A stretch of DNA of 64,000 bases from Liolophura sinensis (taxonomy: Eukaryota > Mollusca > Polyplacophora > Chitonida > Chitonidae): the NCBI RefSeq assembly GCF_032854445.1, contig NC_088295.1:41777385-41841384 (forward strand). Reading direction: 5' to 3'. Within the stretch, counting starts at the first letter, position 1. The number at the start of each line of letters is the position of its first letter. The notes under the pieces were generated by a model. The model had not been told where the DNA came from, did not search any database, and worked only from the letters and a program-made list of their open reading frames with translations. Position numbers and translations under genes: made by a program. Below, in pieces: positions 34,201-49,200 of this stretch.

Positions 34201-37200
34201 TTTTAACCAATATACACAAAAATGTAGCAAGAATATTTATTCCCCTTTTTGTTCACATGGTTAGTCCATACAATGACCAACATATTTATGTCTTTAATTT
34301 TCCAAAAAAAAAAAAAAAAAAAAAAAATGGAAGAGAAATGTAATTCTTTGCTTTAAGGCAAAATTAATATCTGTCCTAGAAATGAGAAGGATGAGGGTAC
34401 ATGTATGAAGGCTTACAACGGCCATGGCCTGTGAATATGAAGTTACCTCCAAGGTTAGTAAACAAGCTATACTTATGAGACTTCTCCCATGGGCATATTG
34501 GAAATTTGTTAACAACTTTAAACAATTTTGTCGGGAAAAAAAGGCACACATTTTTTCGCACAAGCCATAGAGTTTGGTGACACACTTCCCCAGGCAAAAT
34601 TGACAAAAAAATACATGACAAATTCATAAAATCACTTCAGTCCGGAACCCACATGGTGTGCCTGGGAATTTGGCTGTTAACTGTACGCAAGGGGGCATCA
34701 AGGATATTATCAAATAACTGCGGTAATCATGTCGAAATTGCAAAATCCCTCAGGGGGGGCATGCACCTAAATGTTTGTTTTGTAAAAGCATAATCCATTT
34801 AAAGAGATGGAGAGAAAGATCATACATGAGTCTGTTTAAGGAGGTTCATTACTTGGTATAAATGCCAGATCACTTATAATGATGCATGTACATGGTTTAC
34901 AGGGAATATAAGGAAAGTTAAAAGGCCACAGTAGAAACACCATAAAACTGTATCTGAAGTTACCAATTTTTGCTACACATCTACGTTCAGGCCTGAATAA
35001 AATTCTTCTCAACTTTGCTCATGTAAATTTAGGCCTGTGCATGACAAATCGAATCTGACTTTAAACACCTGTTTTAAAAAATGGGGGGAGACATCAGTGG
35101 CAATTATCACGGTCCTTGAAGTCCCCCATTACAATGTAAACATTTAACTGTATTTAATTTAGCAGTAAACTTAGATATGGTAGCAAGGCTACCAAGGAGC
35201 CCACCTGTAGGAGACACATGATTAATTTATTTATTTGATTGGTGTTTTACGTCATGCTCAAGAATATTTCACTTTTACAATGGTGACCAGCTTTATGGTG
35301 GGAGAAAACCCACGACCATCCACAGGGTACTGGCTGACCTTCCCACGTATGGTAGGAGACACATGAATGCAAAATTGAACAGATATAAAAAAATACACAA
35401 AAACCTTGTGAAGTAATTTACGCTCCTAAGCATACATGCAGGACATCAACAATAGAACATCCCGCTCATGTCATTGTGCCTTACAGGTATGATAAATTTT
35501 AGCTTAACACACCCAGTATTTTTTGCGATGCCACCCCTCACATTTGCCTAAACGTGGATTCTATTATACACAGACACTGAATCATGAATTCTATAATTTA
35601 CAGCAATTACTTCAACACAAAAACCTGAGGTCAATAAATGACGTACTTTTTAAAATACCACCCCTAACATTTACCATAACATTGCTTTCATCGTCATTAG
35701 ACGCCTACGTTGATGCTTGGGGTAGGACATTTATCTATACAGGCAAACTAAACAGCTGATGTTTACATTACTTCATTATGTTTTCTACCTTTAAAGTTCT
35801 GCATCAGCCTTGGCAAAGAAAAGAGTGAAACAATACACACATCACTACTTAGATGGAATCAAGAAGAGAAAAGAATGAAAACAATACATAAATCACTACT
35901 CTGATGCTGTTGTACAGAGGGAATTGTGTTTAATGGACCTTGCAATATTTGCCTTCCGTTTCACTCATGGTTCAACAGACCCAATGTAGAACAGAGACAG
36001 TAAATGTTTTGACCTATGAGCATTATGACCACAAAATGTCAGTTGATGAACTATAAACCAAGAGTGACATCCGAGCTAGTTTCTGAATTATCTTTCCAAA
36101 GTTTCCATGAACAATGAACAAACTGCATTTTTATTCCCCTGGTAGCAAACCTCACAAATGTTCTTTGCAACTTCCGACATGTTTCCCTAAATATTAGGAA
36201 GCATCTGGCCCACGAGTTTTACACGTAAAGAAAACACTGCATGAATGAATGTTAATAAATTATACACTGCATTTACAAACCTAGAATGGTTGGAAAAATG
36301 ATCAATGAACAAAACTAAGATACAAAACTCAAGAGTCATAATGAATAAGCACACAACTCATACTGAAGAATGAAGATGGGTAACCATTATGTATATCTCT
36401 TACCAAAGTCAGAGAAACACTTTGTACCAATGACCGCAAAACTCCAGAGCCACCCCGAATAAGCACAAAAACAGAGAAATGTTAATTAGCAATTACACCA
36501 AAACTCCAGAGTCATACGGAATAAGAACAAAACTCATACAGAAGAATGAAGATGGGTAACTGTTATGTATCTCTTACCAAAGACAGAAAAATGCTATGTA
36601 CCAATGACAGCAAAACTCCAGAGCCACAACAAATAACCACACAACTCATACAGAAGAATGAAGATGGGTAACTGTTATGTATCTCTTACCAAAGACAGAA
36701 AAATGCTATGTACCAATGACAGCAAAACTCCAGAGCCACAACAAATAACCACACAACTCATACAGAAGAATGAAGATGGGTAACTGTTATGTATCTCTTA
36801 CCAAAGACAGAAAAATGCTATGTACCAATGACAGCAAAACTCCAGAGCCACAACAAAAAACCACACAACTCATACAGAAGAATGAAGATAGGTAACTGTT
36901 ATGTATCTCTTACCAAAAGACAGAAAAATGCTATGTACCAATGACAGCAAAATGCCAGAGCCACACTGAATAAGTACAAAACTAACACCACAAAATGAAG
37001 ATGGGTAACCGTCAAATGAATCAAGCAGTCTGATTCACGATTCAACGAATGTTTGATTTAAAAAAAAATATTTATTAACTGCTGTAAAGCCATCAAAAAC
37101 AAAATTGCCATGTGTTTCTGCATGTGTACACTGGCCTGGAGTGAATTTAAAGAGGAATGGATTAAACATCAGTTCTCTTTTAATATGAGTAAATCCTGGA

Positions 37201-40200
37201 CCAATGAACAGGCCTGCTCAGAGTTACTTCCCTTGTTACACGATGGCGACCATGATGTAATGCAAGAGTAGTTTCTGAGGCGTGAAACTACTGGAAGTGG
37301 GACCTATTAAAGCTTATAGTTGCTTATGTAGGTTATGTCAAGGCAAACAAATAGGTGCACAGAATGTAAAACATATCAACCTTTGAGTCATAGAAATGGC
37401 AAGAGATCTTAAATGAACTCAAATGTTAAATGTTTTTCAGCTACAGAGTTTGCCTACACTGTTGTATTTGTTTATGGCCAGGATTTGAAAATGACCTCTG
37501 AATGGATTAAAAAAAAACACATACACATATTGTTTATCTTAGGCTTTTCAAATAAGTTAAAATTAAAATCTGCCTTAATTAGAGCAGGTCTTCGAATAGC
37601 TTATACCGCTTTAATTCCACAACTTGCCATTATCCATTTTTTGAGGTCCCACCTAATCATAGATTACTCCTACAAATGCACCCTTTAAACCGGAGAGTGA
37701 CATTAAGGGAGGTAATTTGGTTAGGCCCTATTGTTTTCCGACAAAATGTCACCAATGAATGACCTGTGTTTTTATGATGCAAGACAAAATCTGTATTATT
37801 TTTAAAAGGTTAGTAAAAATGTTTTATATAATGTACACTGTACATACGTAGTATTGTTTTAACCTCTTCCAGACAATACAGTTTATTTTTCCAGCGGTAT
37901 TCTTTCTTGTGTATGAAACTTTGGTTTAAGGGGAAATCCTAATTTGAGAAATTTTGAAGCAAGCAATTTGAAGTTTACTCACCTTATATCAGCAAGATAT
38001 CCACATACATCCACACACATATATGCATGCATGTACCGTAAAGTGTCACACAGACAAGCTTTCATTCATCAAGAATTCATCCATGTAAAAACAGGCAAAA
38101 ACTGGTACAAATACAATCCTATACATAACCTTTGAATACTTCCATGTATAAAACTGAGCAACTCAGGATAAGTTTTGTTTAAACACGTTCCTTCAGACAT
38201 TGTCAGCAGTTTGGCAATGTAGAAATATGATGCCAAGAAGTGTGACTGTCATAATTTAGGCCGATACCTTTTTGTTTTGTGATCTGAAAATGTTATGTGA
38301 CAATTAAGTGCCAAAATTTTACTATGAAAAGATCCATGTAAATATACATTGTACAGCTGGGCAATTGACTGAGAGGCTATTGCTGAGAAGTGTCTACATA
38401 CATGTCCCTGCCCATATACTAGTATCCAGCCCAGCCATTTGGAATGAATGAGGTCTACCACAACATTGGCAGTATTTCAGCCATTTTGGAGCAGTAGCAA
38501 GGTGGAAACATACCACTGAAACCTATGTGTAAAGGTTAATCCTTGAAATTAGAAAACATCTATGTTGAGTTGGGCAATTGGGGGAAAGAGTACTGAGTAT
38601 ATGTCTACCTGTGCCTTAGTGCAAGTACATATTCACTTGAGTACATGTATTATTTGGCGTGTACATGTACACTCTTTTGAGACGTGTCTACATATGCGAC
38701 CTAAAGACATCCATGAACAATACACAAGATCTTTCTACCTGGTAGTAAGTGTTTAGTACGTGTCTATTGATCACAGGTAAGGCTGTCATGTTAGATTATC
38801 TTCGCTGATCCGAGCCTATTGAGCCAGACATCTCCAACTGGACAACTACTTCATTAGTCATGTGGCCACAACAGGTAAATATGACTGCAGATAATTACTT
38901 GTCCTACTTCAGCAAAACAGGTCCAGGTGCTCTTCTGGGGCAGGTATAATTAAAAAATACCCGCTTATGTAAAACTAAGCTGTCTACCAGGCGTTTGCCA
39001 CTCAGGTGAGCCAATACCTGTGATGAGGATTTAATAAGACTGAACTTTTACCACAGGTACAGTGGCACACACTTAACGAACCTAAAGAATGGTGAAGTCG
39101 GCGTAAACAGCCAGAAGCCGTCATGAGATGACAGGTAATCAATAAACGACTTGCTGTGTGGTCGCCTAAGTCCATCATACACACAAACCACATGCATCAG
39201 TCAAAGAAAACGAAAACCAAACACATTTCTACAGTATCAGAAACGCTGAATGCTAGCTTTACAGACTGCTGATGTATACGGCATAGAACACCAATCAAAT
39301 AAATAAATAAATACCACTACACCATGAACCATGTGTTTTAACACTTTCAGCAATCTTTCAGCTACATTAATATGGGGCATCATTTTTAGACATGTAAGTA
39401 ATGAGATTATTTGTTCAGGTATTGTGCACCTGCATGGCAAATTAATTGAAAACTTTTTCAAATAGGCCAGCCAGAATGAGCCAGGCAGATATACTCACGA
39501 AGGGAAGTTCTTTACAAACACGAATGACCTAGAATCATTGCATGACATTTTATTATGTCAGATTAACTTCACAAAGTATGTCATGTTTGTTTTTATGTTA
39601 CATATGCTGCCCACGTGTTGGATATCTTACTGTTACCATGACAACAATGTACAGCAACAGGAACAATATGAAAACAAACTTTAACCTGTAAAAAAGAAGT
39701 TTTCAATATTTTTGCGTGTTTCAAAGTATTCTCAGGGTAATATCCTGTGTACACTACAGTTTTTGTAAAGCCCTAAAAACCAACATATGTATTTATATAC
39801 ATGTATTATTTGGTGTTTTACACTATCCACTCCCAGTAATTATAGTTTGCCTCCAAAATCAAATTAAAAGGGTGCATACAGTTGCTCTTTCAGATGCTAA
39901 AGTGTTAAGGAATGGTTTAAACATGCATTTGATGACAAACACATACGCAGCTGGCTCGGTGCAAGGTCTTCATCATTTATTCGATTTATCTGATTGGTGT
40001 TTTACGCCGTACTTGAGAATATTTCACTCGTGCGATGGCGGCCATCCCCGGGAAAACTCACAACCATTCCCAGGTTGCTAGCAGATCTTCCCACTTATGA
40101 CCTGAGAGGTCTTCATCATATGTCCTAACTTAGGGTACGCACAAAGAAGCATTAAGACGAATTTCATTTGCATATTTTTGTATTTTTTTGAAGAGAGAAC

Positions 40201-43200
40201 ATTGTGCATGAATTTTATGTACAAAATGTACTTTTCCATCTTAAGCGGTATTATTTTCAATTGTGCAAAACCACAGGGACTTTTATCTGATTGACATGTA
40301 TTTCAATCAGTAACCAGCTCTCAGTGTGTCAAGCACAGTTGTATCTTCTCAAACAAGAATCATTATGGAACACAAATATTGCTAGCATCAGTTTGACGAA
40401 GTCTTATTAATCGCTTTGGGGGAATATATCTCTTCTGAATAAATAAAGTTTACATTCAGTACTTTTTGGTATTGCTTAATGTTTTCTCTCTCTTTCTCTT
40501 TTTTTTCTTCTTTTCTGTATTAATTTAATAGATTGATATTTTATGCCACACTCTAGAATATTTCACTTCTACAATGCGGCCAGCACTTTGGTGGGAGGTT
40601 TCTTCTTTTCTTTGGAAGATGTTCATCTCCCTTGATTGAACAAGTATATGCCACTGTAAAAACAAAGGGCAAATTTGTTGTAAGGATAGTAATGATATAG
40701 TGTGTTGACAGCTAGAACATTCTGTTGAGTACATCATATGAACTACACCTATGACTCACAGCTGGATATGTAATATTTGAGGTCACACTACACAAATTGC
40801 AAATGGAGCTGAAATTTCGCAATACAACATTCTGTTGTTGACAGAACAAATTTGGGTGTATCTCCACATCTCAGACTGTAATGAAGGTTAATTGCCTGAC
40901 CCAACAAACCTATGTGCAAAAAAATTCCTAGATGCACACAAAATACAAACGGGAACACTCTGACCTACCCACCCTGTGTACAAAATGCAATGGATTCCTG
41001 GGAAGTACTTTGGAAAGGCAGGAATTGGACTACACCATTTCTTGGCTGAGGGTGATGAGGTGAGGTGAAATGATGAGTGTATAGACAGGGGACTTCATGA
41101 GCTAATGGTGTGCCCCAATGCATAGGTGGGTGAGTCAGCCAGAGTGAGGCTGAATTACACACCACTTGGTGAACTCTGACGTCAATATGGCTGAACTATG
41201 GAGGCCTCAAAATCACCTGTACTTTAACATCCACACTTACAAAAGGTAATAATATATTTTACACACATTACGCCAGTGAATATTCTTTCTCTATTAGCGC
41301 CACTGTTGCTTTTTTCTCTCTAAAGATGAACATTTTTAAATACCTCTGACATTATCTTTAACATGCATCTAACAACTTAAATGTTACAACATGCAGTATG
41401 CTTAAACACGTATGTCATCTGATGGCTCAAATTTCTTGTCAGATATTCTACTTGAAAGAATGATTAAATTTAGAAGGTAGGTGTAATTCAAGAGACACTT
41501 AAAGTGTTTGCCAGAAAGACATGCCAACCTATCAATTTATCACCATACTTTTTTCATAACCAGAATGTCTCTGAACAACACAAGCACACTCTTGACAGTA
41601 TTTGTTACTTCATCTATAAACATGAATCAGGCAAGCAAAAAGTGTTCTCAGTCCATGAGGTGTGAGGACTTGAACTTAGTCAATTTACTTTAGTGCATGG
41701 CAGTTTTCAAGGAAAATTGTGATGATTAGCGAATATATGTTTACAAATTGATTGATACACAAAGTGCTTCATCTTAAACTCTGCTAAGCACATATGTTTG
41801 TATGATTCACGCATTTTTTTATACCCTCTAACTTACGGGATGCACCTTACACGATAAACACGTGTACACGCGGCCCACATACGTCTTTGTCAGTTTAAAA
41901 CCAATTTAATAAACCAAATTTCCCCAAACCTGATCAGGCGAAACACTTTTCCACTGCTGACTGCACAAAATAATTGTATGACGTGTTGTTGCCATGGTAA
42001 TATGCTTTCAGTCATCAATTATTCCTGACAATTCAACTGGAAATAAAAATCATGAGCCATGAACTTCTACCAGCGTACATTAGCTAGCTGTTTTCTCTAT
42101 GTCTTTAGATGTCCTCTTGACACAAGACAAACATTACCTTACCCATCCATGTGACACTGAGATGTATTCATCACTGTGTTGAAAATGTTCACTACACATG
42201 GTGATGTTTAAAGTACTACATGAAACTGTCAGGTATTTCACATAATACTGGCAGACCTTTCCATGTACAGGTGGAGAAGAAGCCAGCATGAACTGGACTT
42301 GAACTCACAGCGACCGCATTGGTAAGAGGCTCCTGGGACATTGTGCCGCACTGGCACACTAAATTACCTCAGCCACGGAGGCCCCATAATGCCTTGTAAT
42401 ACTCTCTTCTCACTCCCAATAATCAAATTACACACCACTTGTTGGAAGTAAACAAAGGTTCTATCTCATTGGCACAGCATATAGACTAGCTAATTTATAG
42501 ATAAAGAAAACTAGGAAATTTGCACTGGAAAATATTGGAGAATATTGGAAGATAAAGTTCAAAGTACATGTATTATTATTATATTTATTATTCATCATAT
42601 AAAGAAAACAAACCATGCTCTCTATTGGGAAGGTGTGACAAACAACACAAAAGATTCATAACCCCACAACGTTCATCCACTCCTCAGAACTTCTATCTAT
42701 GGTTTACACATCTTATTTTTATTATTTGCACATGTTATTTCTTGATTCTAACTCTATTTAATTTACATATCTTTTTCAGTTCTGTTGCAATGGCAACATG
42801 TATAAAAGTAAGGTCAGATGTTCATCCTTATCTTAAAAGAAACCATACTTTATGTGCCTTAAGGATGATTTTCAGTTTTCAGAGCTCTTACAAGCTTGGT
42901 AGTGTTTTATCTCTTAAAACAAATCAAGTAGGCATATATCAGCATTCACATTTTGATTTTTCTACCATTAGAAATCTGAATATTCAACAATACATTTGGA
43001 AACAAGTAACACGCCTACTAGTACATAGCTATAGCCAACTACAGATGTGCACAAGGAATTTCAGTTAATATGAAATGGAAACAATGGAGACAATGGAGTG
43101 ACATCCATTTCATGCTATTGGGACTTCGCAGCATGGAAATGTTAACCTGTAAGATTATTCATCTATCTGATTGCTGCTTAACGTCATACTCAAGAATTTT

Positions 43201-46200
43201 TCACCTATACATGTACAATGACCGACAATGTCATGGGTGGAGACTGTAAAATTTAACAAAGGCTCAATATGTTTAACATTCAAAAGTAAGAACGAGTGAA
43301 TGCATGAAAAAATGAGCAACCTTATGAACTTGGTTTCCCCTTGACATTCTTTTCATTAATTGCAAAAATTGAAACTTGTTTAATGCTGTGGTTTTTTCCA
43401 TACTCACACATACTCCCATTAAGAAACTGTCCCATGAAAGGCTAATGTCTAAATAGCACAAAGGGCCAGGACTCGCAATGCCCTATAAACTCAAAAACCA
43501 TTTCTGGCATCGCCAAACAAGTAAAGTTCATTTGACATTGTTTTACGGCTAATAGAGTAATCTGCTGAGATCGACTGGATCGCTGTAAATCCTTTCTAGT
43601 TCACCAGCCACGCTTGACCTTCCATACAAGAGACTTTTTGACCTATCATGCCAGATTCAAGCTGCCCACCACTAAATACAAATCAACACCTCTCCGTCCC
43701 AAAATGTTCCTCGTATATCATCCTTCATCAATATTAAGACGGTCAACGAGAACTACAAATGGGTTTTCCAGGACTCTAGAGGATATGTGATTGGCACTCC
43801 AGTCATGCCCCATCCCTTCCCTGGTGGCTAGTACTGTCCTTTGTTGTTAATCATTTAGCTTTATGCAGACAACACAGGTCTCATTATGTTTTCCTAGATC
43901 ATATAATATCATCGATAATCTCCTGGGAATGCAGACCAAATGTCCACATTGTCATTTCCTGGCGACTTTGCCGTCGCCTGTTGGCTGGGAGCTTTATCTC
44001 AAGTGAATTCATGTAACAGGAGATAACATCATTACCAGGAAATCGCTCTCATTTGCTTATCTGAACATGTTTTGCCATTTCTCACAGCTGATATCACATT
44101 CTACCTGACAATAATACCAGCTTCCTCTGCACAGTGCAATGGAATGATGGTTGAACATTTGGTTAAAATCAACAAAAGGAATTCTACAGGCCAAACATTA
44201 ATGTCAGCAAGTTCATGCTCAGGTATTTTAATTTCTATATTTGGGAGCCCACAGGTTTTCCAGAACTAAAGTGGCTTAATATTTGGTCCTGCACATGTAC
44301 ATGAAGTTCAGTCATTTGAGAAGGCAGCGTTCTGTATTCAAGCTGGACACGGCTTGGACACTGGTCACAGACTATGAGAAAACTTTGAAATGGACGTCTT
44401 GCCTAGAGTATCAATTGTCTTCTCGAATTCACTGAAAACTGCATGACGGCTTCTTTTTTACACGTTACCAACTGTTTTTTTTTTTTTACTATATATGCAC
44501 TGTTTTTTTATATATTCCTTTTGAGGACTGGTGTTTTAGGTTGTTTTGGAAATGGACATGATTTTATTTATCACTAGGGAATAACAATAGTGAATCTATG
44601 CGTAAAAAAAAGACATTCGTATACCAGCCGTCAATCAATAAAGATGTTCTGGGTCAATAATCGCAAGGCCAATTCTCAAAACAGCGTTTAACACAAACTA
44701 CCAAAGAACTAAGAAAGTATATACAGTACCTAAATTGGTTGGAATCATACAAAGAGAAGCGGTCAACAGTTTTCAGCGATGTAGGAAAGATGCAAGTTAT
44801 GTTCTAGGCAACTGAATGAAATCAGTATTCAAATCCTGTACCATGTTAGAATATAAGTTGCTGACAATAAAACATGTATCTCAGTTGCACTTTGATTGCA
44901 ACTGTTTATATATCTAAAGTGATGAATATACCGCCCCTAGCCACTGGTTCAACATAATTAGACACAATCATGGTGCAGAGACATTCCTACAAGCCACGAT
45001 ATACAGTACATCTAACCTGTCACCAAAGCAGATAATGAAAAGTATAAGCTGTACACATTTTTGGGGTAGTTTGGTGGAGTCATTCATATTTAGGTCATGA
45101 TAATATCAACCTGGGATTCACTCTCCAGCTGGTACATGTAATTACAATAAAATGTCCCAGAAGACACCACCCCACTGCCTTCCAATTTCAAGCCCTCTGG
45201 CAGTATTAGCTTGGGAGCATTGTGACAAACATAAACCCGTGTCTATTTAGCAATTAAACCAAACTCTGTTTCTTTTGTCATTCCAAAGGGACATTCAAAA
45301 GAGGGTAATTGTACCAAAGGGCAACAGAAATGGGTTAAAAAGAAAAAAATCCACAAACTAAGAAATGTTCATTGTGCTTGAACCAGTTTCTTGAACATAG
45401 CATCATGCAATGTACAAAAGCACTGAATATCACAGTTGTACAGTTTTGAAGTGATGTTACATGTTACCTGTAATAATATACAAAAGACATCATGAACATA
45501 TTTAACACCTTAGGTATAGCCTAGAAGAAACCACACAGTCTTCATTGCAGGGCTTTGTTTTGTCCTTCAAAATGAGGCTTCCAAAAAAGTCAAATGGGTT
45601 AAAATCCAAATGGGCTTTATCAAATGAAGCATTACCTTTGCTGTCATGTCTTCTCTGTTTTGCATCCAGAAAATGGTTTCAAGAGCTTACTCATCTATAC
45701 AGATATTTAAAACTTTTTGCTATTTGAAATCAATGTAATGCTATGACTTTATATTCTCAGTTGTCTTATGACTATTTTTTTCTTCCAGCATCAAGTAAGG
45801 ACTATATAAAAGCCTTTTTGGATTAACCTTGCCACCACAAACTCAGCAATAGTTGAGACACAACACTTCCTGACATAGAACCTTAAGAAATATACCTGAC
45901 TCAATGCCTGACAAATTATTTGAAGAAAACAAGTCCACTGGTTTGGAGGGAAAACTTTTTTTGTTGACTTCTTTTATGCTGGCATATTTTGTTAAATGAA
46001 TTTGCAACGTTAGTCAATCAATAAATTTCATTCTCAAATATCTTGGGATTTTGCAAATGCATGTACAAAAAATAGTTTCATTTATCTGAAGGACATGACC
46101 AGCAAGAAGTACACATAGATGAATCAGTAAGCCCTTGAAGTGAATTATTTAATCTGCTGTTATTTATACATGTACATAAATGTCATGTCATGTTATAAAT

Positions 46201-49200
46201 ACATTGTCACTTATGAGGTCCCTGAGTAATCACTATCATGACTTCACATAATATCTGTCTGTTGAAGGACTTTAAGGGTTACTATAAGCCGTCTAACACA
46301 GAGTGTTAGCACGTCTAGTGTAGATGGAATTGGGTACATTTCCACTCACAGGGTTCTCAGTCTACGGACACAGATTGGTTTCAATAAAAATGATTGGATA
46401 TGAGATTGGGCTGGAGTAGATGTGGATGTAAAGAGATATTGCGGGGACAGTAGCTGAATTCACCTCCTGTGTCTCAGTTCTGAACCTTAGCACAATTCCT
46501 CAGTTGTCAGGCCAGTAATTACCTGGCCGAGTGCCAGGGACAAGAGGTGACCAGTCCGTCCCCAGCATCGCTGACCACACACACTTAACTCCAACAACTG
46601 ACCAGCCAGTGGGTCTGAAGGGAGCTGGCAGGGGGAGACAACAGCAAACATTATTACAGCTATTTGTCTGGAACCGTGAGCAGACCAACAGTCAACTTTG
46701 TCCACAAATGGACCGTCTGCAGGGCTCAGCACCAGACACTGCCAAATATAGTTGATCGGTTTGTCCGGGTGCCAACGAGTAGCACCCTGGATTGACAGGA
46801 AGTCTGTGGCTTAGGCACGAGGGAAGTCTCAATTCAGGCCAGTCAATTGCCGTCAAGTATCTGTCCCCGGGTGTGATAGCTGACTAGTCTCTGGTCAGAG
46901 TTAATCTCTGGCTATACCCATCTTCCTCAATATCAAGGACATTGTTGTAGATCCACCGTAAAGAAATATCAGGAAGAGCTAACAGCAGGGCTCTGAATTC
47001 TAAATTATAGCTGTTCAAAGCACCTCAATGAAAATGTCAGTGTTTTTAACGATTGGCCCAGCCCCTGACCTCTCTATCTAAAGGTCATCGCTGATCACAT
47101 CGAGTAGCCTCTGGCACCATTATTGACTCTATGCTCAAAAATTAGGGCAATAAATTAACCCAGATTGTCTAGTGAAAGCCAGAGCATATTAGCTGAAAAT
47201 TATTGACGTAATCATCTCACACCATAAGGTCCATGGGTATGTGGAATGGAAGGGTGCTGACGTAACTCATTTCCGCTGGATGTCAGATCTATCTTCTGGG
47301 CACACAGTCAAGGGTGGCGATCAATAATTACACTGCAATACATGACTGAATGATTCTCGGAATAACTAAAGCTTAACAATGAATCTGCATTGCTCCAGAT
47401 AATGGTATTGCTAAAAAACTGCGGTAAAATGTAACAGCTATGACATTTCTTCAGGGAGTAAAGCTTAAAAACACTTAAAATGAACCATTTGATAGGCACA
47501 CCTAATGCATGTATGCATCTTAAATGCCAGTATGTCTTCTTCAATATCACAGAGATATACACGTACAAAACGAATATCAAAGCCACTTGGCACTTTCCCC
47601 TCAATAAATGTTGAAGCCCAAGTCTCAAATGCTCCTCAGAGCATCAGATACTAAATGTATATTTTTCTTTTCACATGAATCACGTTTTGTGATAGTAAAT
47701 GAGGTGAACTGAAATTTCAAAATTCATACAATCAATCAATACAATCAATAACGTAACACTTAATACACACACTTTGTCCTGAAGATTTTTTTTTGTCTTT
47801 AAATTTACACAGTATATGAGTTTAAGTGGCAGCTTTAGATGACTGTACACCTGATTCGAGCTACTAACAAAAGCCAAGACAACCAAAACCATTTTTTTAC
47901 CAAATTACTTCATTTATTTGATTCGTGTTTTACACATTACTTACGTTTTGCACGTATAAAATTTGGCCACAAAATAATTTTGAAAAAACCATGTCTTTGA
48001 AAACTGGAAGACTAGTTGATGCAATCATAAAACCTCTAACTCTAATGGTTTGACGTAAATATGGTCTTCTAAATCTGATACAATATTGGCTATCATAAAG
48101 TCAAGGTTTAATGACTTTTTAAAGAAAACAATAGATAAGAAAATCATATTATTTCAGAATTAAGAGGAAGGCAAAACATATTCAAATATTCAAAATGTAG
48201 ATCAAGATGTACTGAAACTTATGCACAAACTTAATACCTTACTTAGGGACTAACTCACAACATCTCACCTTACTTCATAACAACAAACCAAACACAAATG
48301 CCATCCTAGAATGTACCTTAAGCAAGAAAAAAACAAAGAAAAGCATCCTATTCAACATCTCAGCACATAAACAATAAAGGTAGGAATCCTCCTCATCAGT
48401 GTATTAACCTATACTGATGAGTGAGGAAAATCTGTACTGATGAGCGAGCAAAATCTGTACTGATGAATGGGCTAAATCTGTACTGATGAGTGAGAAAAAT
48501 CTGTACTGATGAATGGGCTAAATCTGTACTGATGAGTGAGAAAAATCTGTACTGATGAGTGAGCAAAATCTGTACTAATGAGCAAGCATAATCTGTACTG
48601 ATGAGTGGGCAAATTCTGTACTGATGAGTGAGAAAAATCTGTACTGATGAGTGAGCAAAATCTGTACTAATGAGCAAGCAAAATCTGTACTGATGAATGG
48701 GCTAAATCTGTACTGATGAGTGAGCAAAATCTGTACTGATGAAGGGCAAAATCTGTAGTGAAGAGTGTGCAAAATCTGTACTGATGAGTGAGAAAAATCT
48801 GTACTGATGAGTGGGCAAAACCTGTACTAATGAGCAAGCATAATCTGTACTGATGAGTGGGCAAATTCTGTACTGATGAGTGGGCAAAATCTGTACACTG
48901 ATGAGCGGGCAAAATCTGTACTGATGAGTGAGCAACATCTGTACTGATGAGTGAGAAAAATCTGTACTGATGAGTGGGCAAAATCTGTACTGATGAGCGA
49001 GCAAAATCTGTACTGATGAGTGGGCTAAATCTGTACTGATGAGTGAGAAAAATCTGTACTGATGAATGGGCTAAATCTGTACTGATGAGTGAGAAAAATC
49101 TGTACTGATGAATGGGCTAAATCTGTACTGATGAGTGAGAAAAATCTGTACTGATGAAGGGCAAAATCTGTAGTGAAGAGTGTGCAAAATCTGTACTGAT

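Noticed and set aside
42568-43068. 166-codon plus-strand ORF in intron 3
   Set aside because: Composition follows the AT-rich background (Tyr, Ile and Leu runs); there is no recognisable protein.
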